DNA of 41,855 nt from Halieaceae bacterium UBA4438 (GCA_002390485.1 DGPO01000120.1:1158-43012), one strand, 5' to 3'; shown: positions 28,812-39,582, counted from the stretch's first letter. A program made the numbers and translations. Notes: a model not told the origin generated them from the sequence alone.

Positions 28812-30107
28812 ATGGCAGAAAAGACGGCGACGCTCTCTATACATCAGGGCGATAACACTTCACTAGAGATCGATTTACCCGTCTATCAAGGGTCACTCGG
28901 ACCCGACGTGGTCGACGTTGGCAAATTAACAGCGCAAGGACACTTTACGTTCGATCCGGGATTCACCTCGACCGCCTCATGCGAATCAAAAATCACCTAT
29001 ATTGACGGTGAGAAAGGCGTATTGCTCCATCGGGGATACCCTATTGAGCAACTGGCAGAACATTCTGACTATCTTGAAACCTGTTACTTACTCCTGAATG
29101 GCGAACTACCAAGCGCCGAGCAGAAGGAAGCCTTCGTCGACATGGTCACGAACCACACAATGGTTCACGAGCAGATTCGAACGTTCTTTAACGGTTTTCG
29201 TAGGGACGCACACCCAATGGCCATTATGTGTGGCGTTGTCGGTGCCTTGTCCGCGTTTTATCACGACTCGACCGATATTTCCGACCCACACCACCGTGAT
29301 GTCGCTGCCTTTCGGTTGATTGCAAAAATGCCCACCATCGCAGCCATGAGCTACAAGTTCTCGATCGGGCAGCCCTTTATGTATCCCCGCAATGACCTCG
29401 ACTACTCGTCAAATTTCCTACACATGATGTTTGGAAATCCCTGTGAACCCAGTGTCATTTCTCCGACAATTGCGCGGGCGATGGATCGGATTTTTCTCCT
29501 CCATGCTGATCATGAGCAAAACGCGTCGACATCAACAGTTCGGCTTGCTGGCTCATCACAGGCCAACCCATTTGCCTGTATCGCAGCCGGTATCGCCGCA
29601 CTTTGGGGCCCCTCGCATGGGGGCGCTAATGAAGCCGTTGTTAAAATGCTTGACGAAATTGGCGATGTGTCCCGGATCGATGAATTTGTGGCGCGCGCTA
29701 AAGATAAGAACGACCCCTTCCGACTCATGGGCTTTGGCCACCGGGTTTATAAAAACTTTGATCCCCGCGCTAAAGTAATGAAGCAGGCAGCCGACGAGGT
29801 CCTTGCCGAGCTTGGCATTCAAGACGAAAATCTTGAGATCGCTAAGCGGCTGGAAGAAATAGCATTAAGTGACGAGTACTTTATCGAAAAGAAGCTCTAC
29901 CCTAACGTGGACTTTTACTCGGGTATTATTTTGAAGGCGTTGGGCATACCCACGTCCATGTTTACTGTGATTTTTGCCGTGGGCCGAACGGTTGGATGGG
30001 TGGCGCATTGGAACGAGATGATCGGGGGTAGCTACCGAATCGGGCGTCCGAGACAGCTTTACACCGGATACCAATCGCGCGACTACCTGTCAGTCGAGGA
30101 GCGATAA
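28812..30107 (+). CDS. gltA: citrate synthase
   Basis: A 431-residue type II (hexameric, NADH-sensitive type) citrate synthase (E. coli 427). The catalytic residues lie in [10 protein letters not shown] (His264 in E. coli), [14 protein letters not shown] (His305) and VDFYSGI (Asp362). The N-terminal small beta domain, present only in the Gram-negative type, is intact (residues 1-50). Divergent from sdhC across a 193-bp regulatory region. Its stop overlaps the next start (TAATG), so a ketoacyl synthase is translated from the same message. Confidence 0.97.
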   Translation: MAEKTATLSIHQGDNTSLEIDLPVYQGSLGPDVVDVGKLTAQGHFTFDPGFTSTASCESKITYIDGEKGVLLHRGYPIEQLAEHSDYLETCYLLLNGELPSAEQKEAFVDMVTNHTMVHEQIRTFFNGFRRDAHPMAIMCGVVGALSAFYHDSTDISDPHHRDVAAFRLIAKMPTIAAMSYKFSIGQPFMYPRNDLDYSSNFLHMMFGNPCEPSVISPTIARAMDRIFLLHADHEQNASTSTVRLAGSSQANPFACIAAGIAALWGPSHGGANEAVVKMLDEIGDVSRIDEFVARAKDKNDPFRLMGFGHRVYKNFDPRAKVMKQAADEVLAELGIQDENLEIAKRLEEIALSDEYFIEKKLYPNVDFYSGIILKALGIPTSMFTVIFAVGRTVGWVAHWNEMIGGSYRIGRPRQLYTGYQSRDYLSVEER

Positions 30108-31240
30108 TGCCCAGGGCTATGCAACGCGTGGTTATATCGGGGGTGGGATTGTATACCCCCACCGAAAGCATCAGTAACCACGAGCTTGTAGAGTCCTTTA
30201 ACGCGTGGGTCGAAAAATACAACCGCGAAAACGCGGATGCGATTGCTGCGGGGGAGCTTGAGGCCAAAGGCCCCTCAAATGTTGAATTTATTGAGAAAGC
30301 CTCGGGTATTAACTCGCGATTTGTCATGGATAAAGCGGGCATTATTGACCCCGATCGCATGGCGCCGCGTTTGTCGCCACGGTCAAATGATGAACCATCG
30401 GTCATGTGTGAAATTGCCGTCGTCGCTGCCAAGCAAGCGATTGAACAGGCGGGCATCACGGTAGACGACATCGATGCGGTCTTGGTGGCCGCCTCGAATA
30501 TGGAGCGGGCCTACCCTGCCATGGCAATCGAAGTGCAAGCCGCGCTGGGCATAAAGGGTTTTGCCTTCGATATGAACGTCGCCTGCTCATCCGCGACGTT
30601 TGGTATCCAGCAAGCCCACGACATGGTGGTAGCCGGCAGCGCAAGACGCGTATTAATGGTCAACCCGGAAATCTGCACAGGCCACCTTAATTTCCGAGAT
30701 CGCGATTCACACTTTATTTTTGGCGACGTGGCGACCGGTGTCATTGTTGAAGCCGCCGAGGGATGCCAGTCCGACAACGCGTTTGAGATCCTTGATACTA
30801 GGTTACAAACGATTTTCTCCAATAATATTCGAAATAATTTCGGTTTCCTCAATCGCGCCACCGAAGAAGGTATCGGGCAGGTCGATAAGCTTTTCGTTCA
30901 AGAAGGACGCAAAGTCTTCCGAGAGGTCTGTCCCGCAGTTGCCGAGCAGATTACAACGCAACTTGCAGAGATGAATATCGCTCCCGACTCGCTTAAGCGT
31001 ATCTGGCTTCATCAGGCGAATAAGAATATGAACGAGCTTATTGCCAAGAAAATTCTGGGCCGAGAGCCAAGCGACGAGGAGTCGCCAACCATTCTTGACG
31101 AATATGCCAACACGTCATCAGCGGGCTCCATCATTGCGTTTAAAAAGCACAATGAAGATTTCGAGCCAGGTGAACTTGGCGTATTGTCGTCGTTTGGCGC
31201 CGGCTACAGCATCGGCTCGATCGTACTCAAGCGCGTTTAG
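30107..31240 (+). CDS. beta-ketoacyl-ACP synthase III-like enzyme
   Basis: A 377-residue thiolase-fold enzyme with the Cys-His-Asn triad of the KAS III (FabH) group: Cys160 in [10 protein letters not shown], His302 in [11 protein letters not shown] and Asn335 in [10 protein letters not shown]. FabH itself has about 317 residues; the extra length lies in an N-terminal insert (about 35-95). This resembles the longer Pseudomonas PA3286-type synthases, described as condensing octanoyl-CoA with malonyl-ACP to feed beta-oxidation products back into fatty acid synthesis. That assignment is from memory and length, so moderate. One-base overlap with gltA. Its stop interlocks with that of the convergent hisC. 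Confidence 0.82.
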   Translation: MPRAMQRVVISGVGLYTPTESISNHELVESFNAWVEKYNRENADAIAAGELEAKGPSNVEFIEKASGINSRFVMDKAGIIDPDRMAPRLSPRSNDEPSVMCEIAVVAAKQAIEQAGITVDDIDAVLVAASNMERAYPAMAIEVQAALGIKGFAFDMNVACSSATFGIQQAHDMVVAGSARRVLMVNPEICTGHLNFRDRDSHFIFGDVATGVIVEAAEGCQSDNAFEILDTRLQTIFSNNIRNNFGFLNRATEEGIGQVDKLFVQEGRKVFREVCPAVAEQITTQLAEMNIAPDSLKRIWLHQANKNMNELIAKKILGREPSDEESPTILDEYANTSSAGSIIAFKKHNEDFEPGELGVLSSFGAGYSIGSIVLKRV

Positions 31241-32304
31241 TCTGCTGACAGCACCTCGGACAAGGCGGCTAACACGGAGAGCTGCTGATCGTGTGTCCCC
31301 ACCGTAATACGAACCCACGGCAATAACGCCTCACTTGACCAGCTGCGCACTAAAATATTACGCCGCTTCAAAATGTGAGTGAGCGCCTCGCCGCTATAGC
31401 GTGGATGCGCTGCGAGAACAAAATTAGCGAGCGAGGGCAGCACATCAAACCCAAGCGATTGAAGACCATTGGTGAGCGCCTCCCTATTGGTTTTAATGGT
31501 TGAAGACGCCTGAGTAAACCAATCGATATCGCTAATCGCTGCACTCGCAACCGCTTGAGCATGAGCGTCAATCGGATAAGAATTAAACGAGTCCTTCACG
31601 CGACGCAGACCTTCTATCAGCGACGCGCTACCCAAACCATAACCGACCCTGAGCCCCGCAAGTGCGTGACTTTTCGAGAAGCTTCGGGTGACCAACAGAT
31701 TGTCATAATCCTTTATGAGTGGAACAACGGACTCTGCACCGAAACCAAAGTACGCCTCATCAACAACCACGAGGCGCTCTGCATTCGATTCCAGCAAGTC
31801 CTTAACCGCTGCACGCGACAACGCACGACCGGTGGGCGCATTTGGATTAGGGAATACTAAGGGCCCTTCCCAGGCCGCCATGGACGCGATATCAATCCCA
31901 AGATCTTCCGTCATTGGAATACGTTCCACCCCGTGACCGAGCAACTGCCCCCACACCGGGTAAAATGTATACGTCATCTCGGGAATCGCGGGCACGTTGA
32001 GGTCATCGCAAAGAAAGGCTGTCCACGCGAATGCGAGCACTTCATCGGAGCCATTACCGACAAACACTTGATCCACATCAAGGCCTTCGGAGGCCGCTAT
32101 TGCCGCCGTCAAGACACTCGAGTTCGGATCGGGATATCGGCGTAGCGCTTCGATACTCAGCGCTCGACCGGCCGAGACGGCTACTTCCGAGGGCGCCAGG
32201 GCATGCTCGTTCGTGTTGAGCTTGATAATATCGGGGCCCTGGGCTTGCTCCCCAGGCGTATAGGGCGCGAGGCGCTTGAGTGTGTCAGTCCAATGCCGCT
32301 TCAT
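31237..32304 (-). CDS. hisC: histidinol-phosphate aminotransferase family protein
   Basis: A 355-residue fold-type I aminotransferase. The PLP lysine is in [25 protein letters not shown] (HisC NPNNPTG-like), [10 protein letters not shown] and a C-terminal [10 protein letters not shown] fit HisC. It would convert imidazole acetol phosphate to histidinol phosphate; related enzymes act on other substrates such as aromatic amino acids, and no other his genes are here. I use ATG 32304 over a TTG 12 bp upstream. It lies 45 bp after phoU on the same strand, so read-through from the pho operon is possible. The stop overlaps that of the facing synthase gene. Confidence 0.82.
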   Translation of the reverse strand: MKRHWTDTLKRLAPYTPGEQAQGPDIIKLNTNEHALAPSEVAVSAGRALSIEALRRYPDPNSSVLTAAIAASEGLDVDQVFVGNGSDEVLAFAWTAFLCDDLNVPAIPEMTYTFYPVWGQLLGHGVERIPMTEDLGIDIASMAAWEGPLVFPNPNAPTGRALSRAAVKDLLESNAERLVVVDEAYFGFGAESVVPLIKDYDNLLVTRSFSKSHALAGLRVGYGLGSASLIEGLRRVKDSFNSYPIDAHAQAVASAAISDIDWFTQASSTIKTNREALTNGLQSLGFDVLPSLANFVLAAHPRYSGEALTHILKRRNILVRSWSSEALLPWVRITVGTHDQQLSVLAALSEVLSAD

Positions 32305-32349
32305 GAGATCACCCAAAAGGTGACAGTGTATTGGTCTAGCCGATCCATG

Positions 32350-33063
32350 TCAGCTTACGAGGTCACGAACCTTGGCGCTGTCCAGGTGGCGCACATCCAG
32401 ACCTCGCGTCAAGTAGATGACTTGCTCGGCAATATTGGCGGCATGGTCGCCCACTCGCTCCAAGCTTTTCAGAATCCATAGGTATGACATGGAGGCTCTC
32501 AACGTATCGGGCTGATCCTCGACAAACTCTACCAGCCACTCTCGCGCATCAAGATAAGCCTCATCAATATCGTCTTCAGTCAAAATCACAGAAAGCGCAC
32601 CCTCCGTATGAAGCCTTGCAAAGCTGTCTAATGCTGACTTCAACATTGTGTTGACTTGCATGGCAATGCTCCGGACTTTAATCCCTGTTTCGTCATGAGC
32701 ACCGCCCTCTGATAACAAAATAGCTTGCCTGCCTATTTTCACGGCCTCGTCACCAATACGCTCAAGGTCTGTCGTCACCTTAATCACTGCCAACACGAGT
32801 CTGAGGTCGCCTGCTGCTGGCTGGCGAAGCGCAAGGATCCGTGCACACTGTTCATCGATAGAACGCTCGAACGCGTTCACTTCAGTGTCGAGATCAATCG
32901 CCTCTTCAGCAAGAAATGAATCTCCCTCAAGCGTTGCATCAACGGCTTTTTCGATTTGAGATTCAACAAGCCCGCCCATGTTCAACAGTTCGCTCTGGAC
33001 GCCCTCGAGTTCACGTGAGAACTGCGCAGAAATATGGCCTCGTTGATTGCTGTAGTCATTCAT
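32350..33063 (-). CDS. phoU: phosphate signalling regulator PhoU
   Basis: A 237-residue all-helical protein with the duplicated PhoU repeat. HISAQFSRELEGVQ at the start and repeated acidic metal-binding blocks such as DLERIGDEAVKIG and SLERVGDHAANIAEQ mark the two three-helix bundles. PhoU links the Pst transporter to PhoR and shuts off the Pho response when phosphate is ample. The ATG at 33063 aligns with the E. coli start; a longer open frame covers the pstB end and is not used. Last gene of the pho operon, 17 bp after pstB. Confidence 0.96.
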   Translation of the reverse strand: MNDYSNQRGHISAQFSRELEGVQSELLNMGGLVESQIEKAVDATLEGDSFLAEEAIDLDTEVNAFERSIDEQCARILALRQPAAGDLRLVLAVIKVTTDLERIGDEAVKIGRQAILLSEGGAHDETGIKVRSIAMQVNTMLKSALDSFARLHTEGALSVILTEDDIDEAYLDAREWLVEFVEDQPDTLRASMSYLWILKSLERVGDHAANIAEQVIYLTRGLDVRHLDSAKVRDLVS

Positions 33064-33080
33064 CTTAGATACTTCGAGCC

Positions 33081-33908
33081 TTAACCGTAACGGCCCGTAA
33101 TGTAGTCCTCCGTCTCGCGCTTGGATGGAAATGTAAAAATAGTTTCTGTTTGACCAAACTCCACCAACTGACCACCGTGCATAAACGCGGTGCAATCGGA
33201 AACTCGAGCTGCCTGCTGCATATTGTGCGTGACGATGATTATGGTGTGCGATTGTTTCAATTCGTAGATCAGCTCTTCAATACGAAAGGTAGACGTCGGA
33301 TCTAGCGACGACGCAGGCTCATCCAGCAGCAGCACCTGTGGTTCTAAGGCCAAGGCTCTGGCAATGACAAGGCGTTGCTGTTGGCCCTGCGACAGTTTCA
33401 GTGCTGAGTCGTCAAGTCGATCTTTTACTTCGTCCCACAATGCTGCCGCTCGAAGTGCTTGCTCAACCTGCTCCTCTTGCGCGCGCGCGCTCGCCACGCC
33501 ACTGAGCTTTAGTCCATAAGCCACGTTTTCGAATACCGTTTTTGGAAAGGGATTAGGTCTTTGAAATACCATGCCAACACGTCTGCGAAGCGCCGTGACG
33601 TTAGTGCCGGGGCTTAAGATGTTCGATCCATCCAGTATGACCTCGCCACTGTATTGCACACCCTCAATCAAATCGTTCATCCGGTTCATGCAACGAAGCA
33701 GTGTCGATTTGCCACAGCCGCTCGCACCAATAATGGCCGTGACAGCCCGTTCAGGAATATCGAACGATATGTCTTTTAACGCTTTCGGATTATCGCGATA
33801 CCCCAGTGACAGATGCCGCACCGAGACGGCCGCCATTGACGCTCCCTCACCAGCGTGGGGCCTTACCTCTGTTTCGTTCACCGGTTCAAACATGATCACA
33901 TCGCTCAA
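33081..33908 (-). CDS. pstB: phosphate ABC transporter ATPase PstB
   Basis: A 275-residue ATPase powering phosphate uptake. Walker A is GASGCGKST, the signature is LSQGQQQRL, Walker B is [13 protein letters not shown], and the switch His lies in [13 protein letters not shown]. The C-terminus [10 protein letters not shown] is typical of PstB. Start uncertain: TTG 33908 overlaps the pstA stop by 4 bp, ATG 33893 is close, and ATG 33836 has the best ribosome site (GAGGGAG). The nucleotide domain begins just after the last of these, so all versions keep it whole. Confidence 0.96.
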   Translation of the reverse strand: MSDVIMFEPVNETEVRPHAGEGASMAAVSVRHLSLGYRDNPKALKDISFDIPERAVTAIIGASGCGKSTLLRCMNRMNDLIEGVQYSGEVILDGSNILSPGTNVTALRRRVGMVFQRPNPFPKTVFENVAYGLKLSGVASARAQEEQVEQALRAAALWDEVKDRLDDSALKLSQGQQQRLVIARALALEPQVLLLDEPASSLDPTSTFRIEELIYELKQSHTIIIVTHNMQQAARVSDCTAFMHGGQLVEFGQTETIFTFPSKRETEDYITGRYG

Positions 33909-34927
33909 AAAGGGTTTTCAACGGTTTGGCGCTTGAGAACTGCTGCTCTTAAGCTGACCGCCGTTACGTTTAAAACACCGATTAACAGTACTAGGATCAA
34001 TGCGATGCATGCCACCCAGCCAAGGCCTCCCGGCGGAAGGCGAGCAAACAAAACAGCGTCAAATAGCTGAAAACCCAGGTGCATAAATTTTTGCTCAAAC
34101 TCAATAAATGGCGCGCGACTCGACAGGGGGAGTGACGGCGAAAATTTGACCGCCCCCACGAGCAGCAGTGGCGACACCTCGCCGGCGGCGCGCGCAGTTG
34201 CAAGAATCAGTCCCGAAAAAACACTGGGTAAGGCCGCAGGCATCACCGCCTTGAAGACCGTTTCACTCTTTGTGGCGCCCAAGGCAATACTGGCCTCGCG
34301 AAGGTCATTCGGTACTGCATCAAGGCCCTCTGTCACGGCTACGATCACGACCGGCAAGTTGACTAAGGCGAGCGTGAGAGCGGCCCAAAGTAAACCCGGC
34401 GTGCCGAATGTCGGGCTGGGCAATCTATCCGCGTAAAAAAGCGCATCAACCTGTCCGCCAAGTCCATAAACGAAAAATCCAAGTCCGAAGATGCCATAGA
34501 TAATCGCGGGAACGCCTGCAAGATTGGTAATACTGATACGAATAAGTTTGGTGTACCAGGTGTCTCTTGCATACTCAGACAAGTAAATGGCCGTTGCGAC
34601 GCCCAGTGGCGCTACGAATAGCGTCATCACCATCACTAATGAGAGTGTCCCCACAATGGCCGGGAACAATCCTGTCAAACCATTCTCTACATTTGGCTTG
34701 GCGAAAAAAACATCGTTTAATCGATCAAGAAAACCGGCTTCAAAAGGCTCAGAAGACAAGAACAGCCAATCGCCAGCACTGGCCACCAGCAAGATAAATA
34801 AGCCACTTCCGATGAGTAAAACGGTAGACACCATGCTCGCAGATAGGCCGATCATGGTGAGCGATCTCACTTGTTGGTATCGAGAGCCTGAAAGCCGACG
34901 TCGTCTGAACGTCGCATTCGATAACAT
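33905..34927 (-). CDS. pstA: phosphate ABC transporter permease PstA
   Basis: A 340-residue inner-membrane permease (E. coli 296). The first helix (about 25-50) and a periplasmic segment of about 45 residues are followed by a five-helix core with the coupling motif region [24 protein letters not shown], read by PstB. The extra length is mostly in the first periplasmic loop and near the end. Its ATG shares one base with the pstC stop (TAATG), and its end overlaps pstB. Confidence 0.95.
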   Translation of the reverse strand: MLSNATFRRRRLSGSRYQQVRSLTMIGLSASMVSTVLLIGSGLFILLVASAGDWLFLSSEPFEAGFLDRLNDVFFAKPNVENGLTGLFPAIVGTLSLVMVMTLFVAPLGVATAIYLSEYARDTWYTKLIRISITNLAGVPAIIYGIFGLGFFVYGLGGQVDALFYADRLPSPTFGTPGLLWAALTLALVNLPVVIVAVTEGLDAVPNDLREASIALGATKSETVFKAVMPAALPSVFSGLILATARAAGEVSPLLLVGAVKFSPSLPLSSRAPFIEFEQKFMHLGFQLFDAVLFARLPPGGLGWVACIALILVLLIGVLNVTAVSLRAAVLKRQTVENPF

Positions 34928-36663
34928 TATAGTCCCCTGACGCGCATTCTTACTCGCGCACGAATAATCTCGGCCACTGTATTAACGATAAAGGTGAGGC
35001 CAAAGAGCAACAAACCCATCACGAATAGCACTTGGTAATGGGAGGATGTTTTAGGTGCTTCCGGCAATTCTAGCGCCAGTGATGCACTAACAGAGCGAAG
35101 TCCTTCGAAGATACTGAGGTCCATAATTCCAGTGTTGCCCGACAACATGACGAGAATCATCGTCTCACCCGCCGCCCTTCCAAATCCAACCATGATCGCG
35201 GCAATCATTCCGGGTAATGCGAGGGGTAAAACAACATCGCGATAGCCCTGCCAAGGCGTGGATCCGAGGGCCAGAGCGCCAGCGGCCAAGTTACGTGGCA
35301 CAGCATGGATTGCCTCCTCGGCAATAGAAAATATCGTTGGGGTAATCGCTAAGCCCAAGACAATGCCAACCAACAGTGAATTAAAATGCGAAATCGATAC
35401 GCCCGATGACAACAGGTAAGCCTCAAGCGACCCACCGGGAAGTCGTGCCGCGCCACTCAACCCCGCAGCAGCGCCCACTGCAATCACCAGCAAAACCAAG
35501 GGCAGCAGTCTTAATGGCCAGTCATCTAAGGCGTCATGTCTCACCCATCGCCACCCCAGCCCTCTGACAACAAAGACCCCTAAAATCGCAAGAATCGGGA
35601 ATAAGGCGATAACGCCAATCAGTGCAGACAAGAACTCACCAAAGCGAGGTGCAAGCCAAAACAAGCCAATAGCGCCCAGTACCACCGTTGGAAAGGCGGT
35701 CAGCATATCGATCGCGGGTCGCACGCGCTGCCGCTGAGCCTCTGACATAAAGCATCCCACGTAAATTGCACAGCCCAAACTTAGGGGGGCGGAGAACAGC
35801 AAGGCCAGCAATGCCGCCTTAAGCGTTCCAAAAATCAGAGGAACCACCGAATACTTTGGCTCAGCCCTCTGCGCTGAGGGAAGGGGTAACCACAGATACT
35901 CCTCAGACGGATAACCTTCATACTCAATCGGACTCAAGAGACGACGCCAGTCACCCCCAATGTCAGTCGCTCGGAACACAAACAGCAAGGCGTCGCCAGA
36001 TGGCGTCAATGCACGAATGAGCGACGGCGACACCCAAACAATCGTGTCGATCTCGACATCCACTTGAATACGCAAGCTGGCATTAGGATTTCGAAAATCA
36101 ACAACCTGTATTTCGGACGAAGACGTTGCAAAGGCAACCACGGCAAGTCGTGGATGTCCGGCTAACGCAACAATGTCGCTACCCACTAAAACGGTTTTTA
36201 CGCGCTCTACGGCAGGTACGTTATTGATTGATGTCGATTGCGAAAAGTGAAAATGCTCCAGCGTATTGCCCACCAGTACGGCAAGCCCTCTCTGATGACC
36301 CACCATTTGAGCAATCGAGAAGTCTGAGGGTAATTCGCGGACGTTCAGTGGAACAGCGGTTTGATCATGCACCCACAACCAAGGGTTGCCTGGGCTGCCT
36401 TGGAGTTGCCACCCATCTTTTGAGACCCAGTAGGTCGACTGCGTGAGGTCTGCGTCTTGCGACTCGGCTCGCGACACAAGAGCACCCCTAACCCCTTCGG
36501 GTGAATCGATGCGCTCTAGAGTGCTTGCCGCAAAAATAGGCGCCGCCACCACCATCATTTGCACAACCATTCCCAACAACGCAAAGATCACCGTAAAACT
36601 TGCGGCTCTAATCAGCAGTCCCAGACTCACAGACTTGAAATGGCGCCAATTAGCCACAGGCAT
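34927..36663 (-). CDS. pstC: phosphate ABC transporter permease PstC with large periplasmic insert
   Basis: A 578-residue permease, far longer than E. coli PstC (319). One helix (about 15-40) is followed by about 240 residues with little hydrophobic run and many short beta-like strands, then the six-helix core (from about 285) with the coupling region GALALGSTPWQGYRDVVLPLALP. The insert is predicted to sit in the periplasm and may be a beta-propeller-like domain. Long PstC forms are known in Pseudomonas. ATG 36663 is used; it overlaps the pstS end by 14 bp. Confidence 0.93.
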   Translation of the reverse strand: MPVANWRHFKSVSLGLLIRAASFTVIFALLGMVVQMMVVAAPIFAASTLERIDSPEGVRGALVSRAESQDADLTQSTYWVSKDGWQLQGSPGNPWLWVHDQTAVPLNVRELPSDFSIAQMVGHQRGLAVLVGNTLEHFHFSQSTSINNVPAVERVKTVLVGSDIVALAGHPRLAVVAFATSSSEIQVVDFRNPNASLRIQVDVEIDTIVWVSPSLIRALTPSGDALLFVFRATDIGGDWRRLLSPIEYEGYPSEEYLWLPLPSAQRAEPKYSVVPLIFGTLKAALLALLFSAPLSLGCAIYVGCFMSEAQRQRVRPAIDMLTAFPTVVLGAIGLFWLAPRFGEFLSALIGVIALFPILAILGVFVVRGLGWRWVRHDALDDWPLRLLPLVLLVIAVGAAAGLSGAARLPGGSLEAYLLSSGVSISHFNSLLVGIVLGLAITPTIFSIAEEAIHAVPRNLAAGALALGSTPWQGYRDVVLPLALPGMIAAIMVGFGRAAGETMILVMLSGNTGIMDLSIFEGLRSVSASLALELPEAPKTSSHYQVLFVMGLLLFGLTFIVNTVAEIIRARVRMRVRGL

Positions 36664-37576
36664 CCGCCACGCCCAGTGCTGACTGAGAATCTGCAACTTG
36701 CGGAATACTAAAGCCTGCACTTCTCAAGAGATCGCGACCTTTCTCACCCGCAACGTAGGCTAAAAATTCACACTCAATCGACGGCCTCTCTGAGCGAACG
36801 TCAGTCATCACGTACAGGTAAAGCGTTCGCTTTAGCGGATACTCAGGATCCTCCGGGTACAATACACGCCCATCCGGTCGCTCAATACCTAATATTTTGA
36901 CGTCGTTGGAGGTATAACTCGTCGCCGTGTAGCCAATGCCACCCGGAACCCTTGCTACTGTATTGACGATACCCGCCCCACCCGGCATTTCATTAACAAA
37001 AATACCAGGATCCCCGTCGCACAAGGCGGCACGTCGGAAATATTGATACGTGCCACTCGTCGCGGTTCTGCCAAAGACTTGAAGTTTACGATCCGCCAAT
37101 ACGCTGTCTTCTCGCAGATCTCGCCAAAAGACAGGACGCACTGAGTTCCCGCAGGTGCCCGGCATACCAAATATCTGACCGACCTCCGCCATGGACACGC
37201 TTTCCAATGGATTTTGCTGATGCACGATCAACACTACAGCATCGACTGCCAGCGATATTTCAATTGGGGGTCTCTGTTTTCTAACGGTAAAAGCGTCGCG
37301 CTCATCGGCATTCATCCGACGGCTCATAGTCCCGATTGTCGCCGTCCCCAATAACAGTGCCGGGGGCGTCGCGGCTGAACCCACAGCCTGAACCTCAATC
37401 AAGATTGTCGGGTTAAGAACGTAAAATTGTTCGGCCCACGCGGTGACAAGTTTAGCCAGTGTGTCTGAACCCACGATAATCAGACTGCGATCACTCTCAT
37501 CATCAGACTGCGCCCAGAGAAACGATGCGCTGAAGAGCATCGAAACCACAAAAAATCGTCTAAAGAGTCGCGTCAT
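36650..37576 (-). CDS. pstS: PstS-like phosphate-binding protein
   Basis: A 308-residue periplasmic substrate-binding protein. Signal peptide is MTRLFRR plus a hydrophobic core ending FLWAQ (about 1-24). The phosphate-binding pattern is partly visible: GSDTLAKLV at the N-domain loop and FGRTATSGTYQYF (about 190-202) as the second loop, as in the PstS_2 (PBP-like_2) family rather than the closest E. coli PstS type. Two cysteine-containing loops (GTCGN and ALCDGD) could form a disulfide. ATG 37576 is chosen because the signal peptide starts there; it overlaps the phoR end by 17 bp. Confidence 0.9.
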   Translation of the reverse strand: MTRLFRRFFVVSMLFSASFLWAQSDDESDRSLIIVGSDTLAKLVTAWAEQFYVLNPTILIEVQAVGSAATPPALLLGTATIGTMSRRMNADERDAFTVRKQRPPIEISLAVDAVVLIVHQQNPLESVSMAEVGQIFGMPGTCGNSVRPVFWRDLREDSVLADRKLQVFGRTATSGTYQYFRRAALCDGDPGIFVNEMPGGAGIVNTVARVPGGIGYTATSYTSNDVKILGIERPDGRVLYPEDPEYPLKRTLYLYVMTDVRSERPSIECEFLAYVAGEKGRDLLRSAGFSIPQVADSQSALGVADACG

Positions 37577-38849
37577 GTGCGCTGAATAGGATTGAAAAAA
37601 CGGAGCCCTCTCCCGGAACACTCTCAATCTTGAGCTCCGCGTTGTGTGACAGCGCCACGTGCTTGACGATCGCAAGGCCCAAGCCCGTGCCGCCTGTGCT
37701 CTGACTTCGGCTCTTATCAATACGGTAAAAACGCTCAGTCAAGCGCGGAATATGATGCTCCTCAATTCCCTCTCCGCGATCAACAACTCTAAGAACGGGT
37801 CTGTCATTACGCGCGAACCACTCTACGGTGACCTCCGATTCTGAGTCACTGTACTTCAAGGCGTTAACGATGAGATTGCTGACCGCACTGTGCAACTCGA
37901 TCACGTCGCCAAAAATGAGGCCCTCATGGCTCAAAGAGAGGCTAATGAGCCGGTCGGGCCATGCAGCTCTTAGCCCATCTGCAATTTCTACAATCAAATT
38001 ACCCACGTGTACAGGCGAGGTTTTATCTGTGTTTTCTATGGATTCAATTCGGGACAACCATAATAAATCCTTAAGCAGCAGCTCCATACGACCGACTTGC
38101 ATGTCCATTTGCGACAGTGGGCGTTCGATTTGCGTGACCACGTCATCGCCCAATAATCCAAGATTTTCCACATAACCCTTCAACACCGTCAGAGGTGTTC
38201 TTAGCTCGTGCGAGACGTTCCCTACAAAGTCGCGGCGCATCATCTCGAGCTTGTACTGCTCAGTGATGTCTTTGACAAAGATGAGTCGGTCTCCGGAACC
38301 GAAGATCGACACTTCAACTTGCAGACACTTGTCCTGCTCAGGGGTCGGGGGCATTCGCAATGGTGACTTGTACTCTCCACAGCTGAGGTACTCACTCAGT
38401 TCTGGTGCGCGCATAAGGTTTAACAGCGGACGGCCAACGTCGTGCACCGAGGTAATGCTCAACAGCGTCTCAGCGGAATCGTTAACCCAGACTATATTGC
38501 CTCTAGGGTCCGTGATCAGTGCAGCGTCTCGCAGCGATTTCAGCGACGCTTGAAGGTATTCCAATGAGGACGCCAGACGCCCCTGGGCCTCTTTACTCTG
38601 GCGTTGCAGGCGATAGGCGTGATCGAAAAGCCGCCCCCAAACCCCACTTGCCTCGGGAGGATCACTTTCGGCACTTGATAGCCATCGTTCCATCCGAAAA
38701 AGCTGAATGTTCCAAAACAGCAAGACGAGCGCCAAGGCAACGCTGAGCCCTCCCGCGACATTCCCAAGAAAGATTCCGAACAACGCGCCAAGACAAACAA
38801 TGACAACAAGTTTTACCAGAGCACGCCACCAGTGGCGCGAAAGACTCAC
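37560..38849 (-). CDS. phoR: phosphate regulon sensor histidine kinase PhoR
   Basis: A 429-residue sensor kinase (E. coli 431). Two close N-terminal helices (about 10-50) with almost no periplasmic loop, a charged linker, a PAS domain (about 100-200), a dimerisation helix with the phosphorylated His214 in FVGNVSHELRTPL, and an ATPase domain with N box, DRGEGI and GTGLGLAIVKH. It lacks an external sensing domain, as expected for a kinase that reads Pst-PhoU. GTG start; GTGA overlap with phoB. Confidence 0.96.
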   Translation of the reverse strand: MSLSRHWWRALVKLVVIVCLGALFGIFLGNVAGGLSVALALVLLFWNIQLFRMERWLSSAESDPPEASGVWGRLFDHAYRLQRQSKEAQGRLASSLEYLQASLKSLRDAALITDPRGNIVWVNDSAETLLSITSVHDVGRPLLNLMRAPELSEYLSCGEYKSPLRMPPTPEQDKCLQVEVSIFGSGDRLIFVKDITEQYKLEMMRRDFVGNVSHELRTPLTVLKGYVENLGLLGDDVVTQIERPLSQMDMQVGRMELLLKDLLWLSRIESIENTDKTSPVHVGNLIVEIADGLRAAWPDRLISLSLSHEGLIFGDVIELHSAVSNLIVNALKYSDSESEVTVEWFARNDRPVLRVVDRGEGIEEHHIPRLTERFYRIDKSRSQSTGGTGLGLAIVKHVALSHNAELKIESVPGEGSVFSILFSAHDATL

Positions 38850-39556
38850 TCAGCTACCATACCTTTTGCCGAAAACCGATAACCCGTTCCCCTAACCGTC
38901 TGCACCAAGTCGCTATAATCAACTATGCCGCCCTCTAGCGCCTTTCGCAGACGACGGATATGAACATCGACCGTGCGCTCTTCCACATAAACATTAGCGC
39001 CCCAAACGTGGTCTAAAAGTTGATTCCGAGTGTATGCGCGCTCTGGGTGGGACATAAAAAACAGTAATAAATTGAATTCGGTAGGGCCCATTTCAATGGG
39101 CGCATTCGCAACAAAAATTCGTCGACTATCCACGTCAAGTACCAGCTGCTCGACTTCAAGCCGACCTCGTTGGTCCCCCGCCTCGGTCCGACGCAGTAGG
39201 GCCTTAATGCGAGCAATGAGCTCTCGAGGCGCAAAGGGTTTGGTGACGTAGTCATCGGCTCCCACATCGAGGCCTTGAACAATGTTTTCTTCAGCAGTCT
39301 TCGCGGTCAGCATAATGACCGGAATCTCTGCGGTCGTGTCGCTGCGTTTTAATCGCCTTAGGAGTTCTAGGCCACTCCCCCCAGGGAGCATCCAATCCAA
39401 TAGCACAATCGATGGACGCTCATCGACAATAATCCGGTGAGCATCCTGGATGTTTTCAGCTTCTAAACACTCAAAGTCAGAGATCTCTAGCGCCATGCGG
39501 AGCATGTCGCGAATCGAAAACTCGTCATCAACAATCAGTACCTTTTGTGCCGCCAT
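38846..39556 (-). CDS. phoB: phosphate regulon response regulator PhoB
   Basis: A 236-residue OmpR-family regulator. Receiver domain 1-120 has the acidic pair Asp10/Asp11, the phosphorylated Asp54 in IVLLDWMLPG, Thr in MLTAKT and Lys in YVTKPF. The winged-helix domain (about 130-230) has RAYTRNQLLDHVWG and ERTVDVHIRRLRKAL as its recognition part. ATG 39556 matches the family start, with GAGAGGG upstream; a GTG 24 bp earlier is less likely. First gene of the operon, behind its own Pho box, so it should activate itself. Confidence 0.97.
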   Translation of the reverse strand: MAAQKVLIVDDEFSIRDMLRMALEISDFECLEAENIQDAHRIIVDERPSIVLLDWMLPGGSGLELLRRLKRSDTTAEIPVIMLTAKTAEENIVQGLDVGADDYVTKPFAPRELIARIKALLRRTEAGDQRGRLEVEQLVLDVDSRRIFVANAPIEMGPTEFNLLLFFMSHPERAYTRNQLLDHVWGANVYVEERTVDVHIRRLRKALEGGIVDYSDLVQTVRGTGYRFSAKGMVAE

Positions 39557-39582
39557 TACGCAAAACCCTCTCAGTCCCACTC

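Noticed and set aside
32305..32349. Hairpin GTCACC-TTTT-GGGTGAT between phoU and hisC as a terminator
   Set aside because: The stem is short, no T run follows, and it overlaps the hisC ribosome site. It might affect hisC translation, but the evidence is thin.
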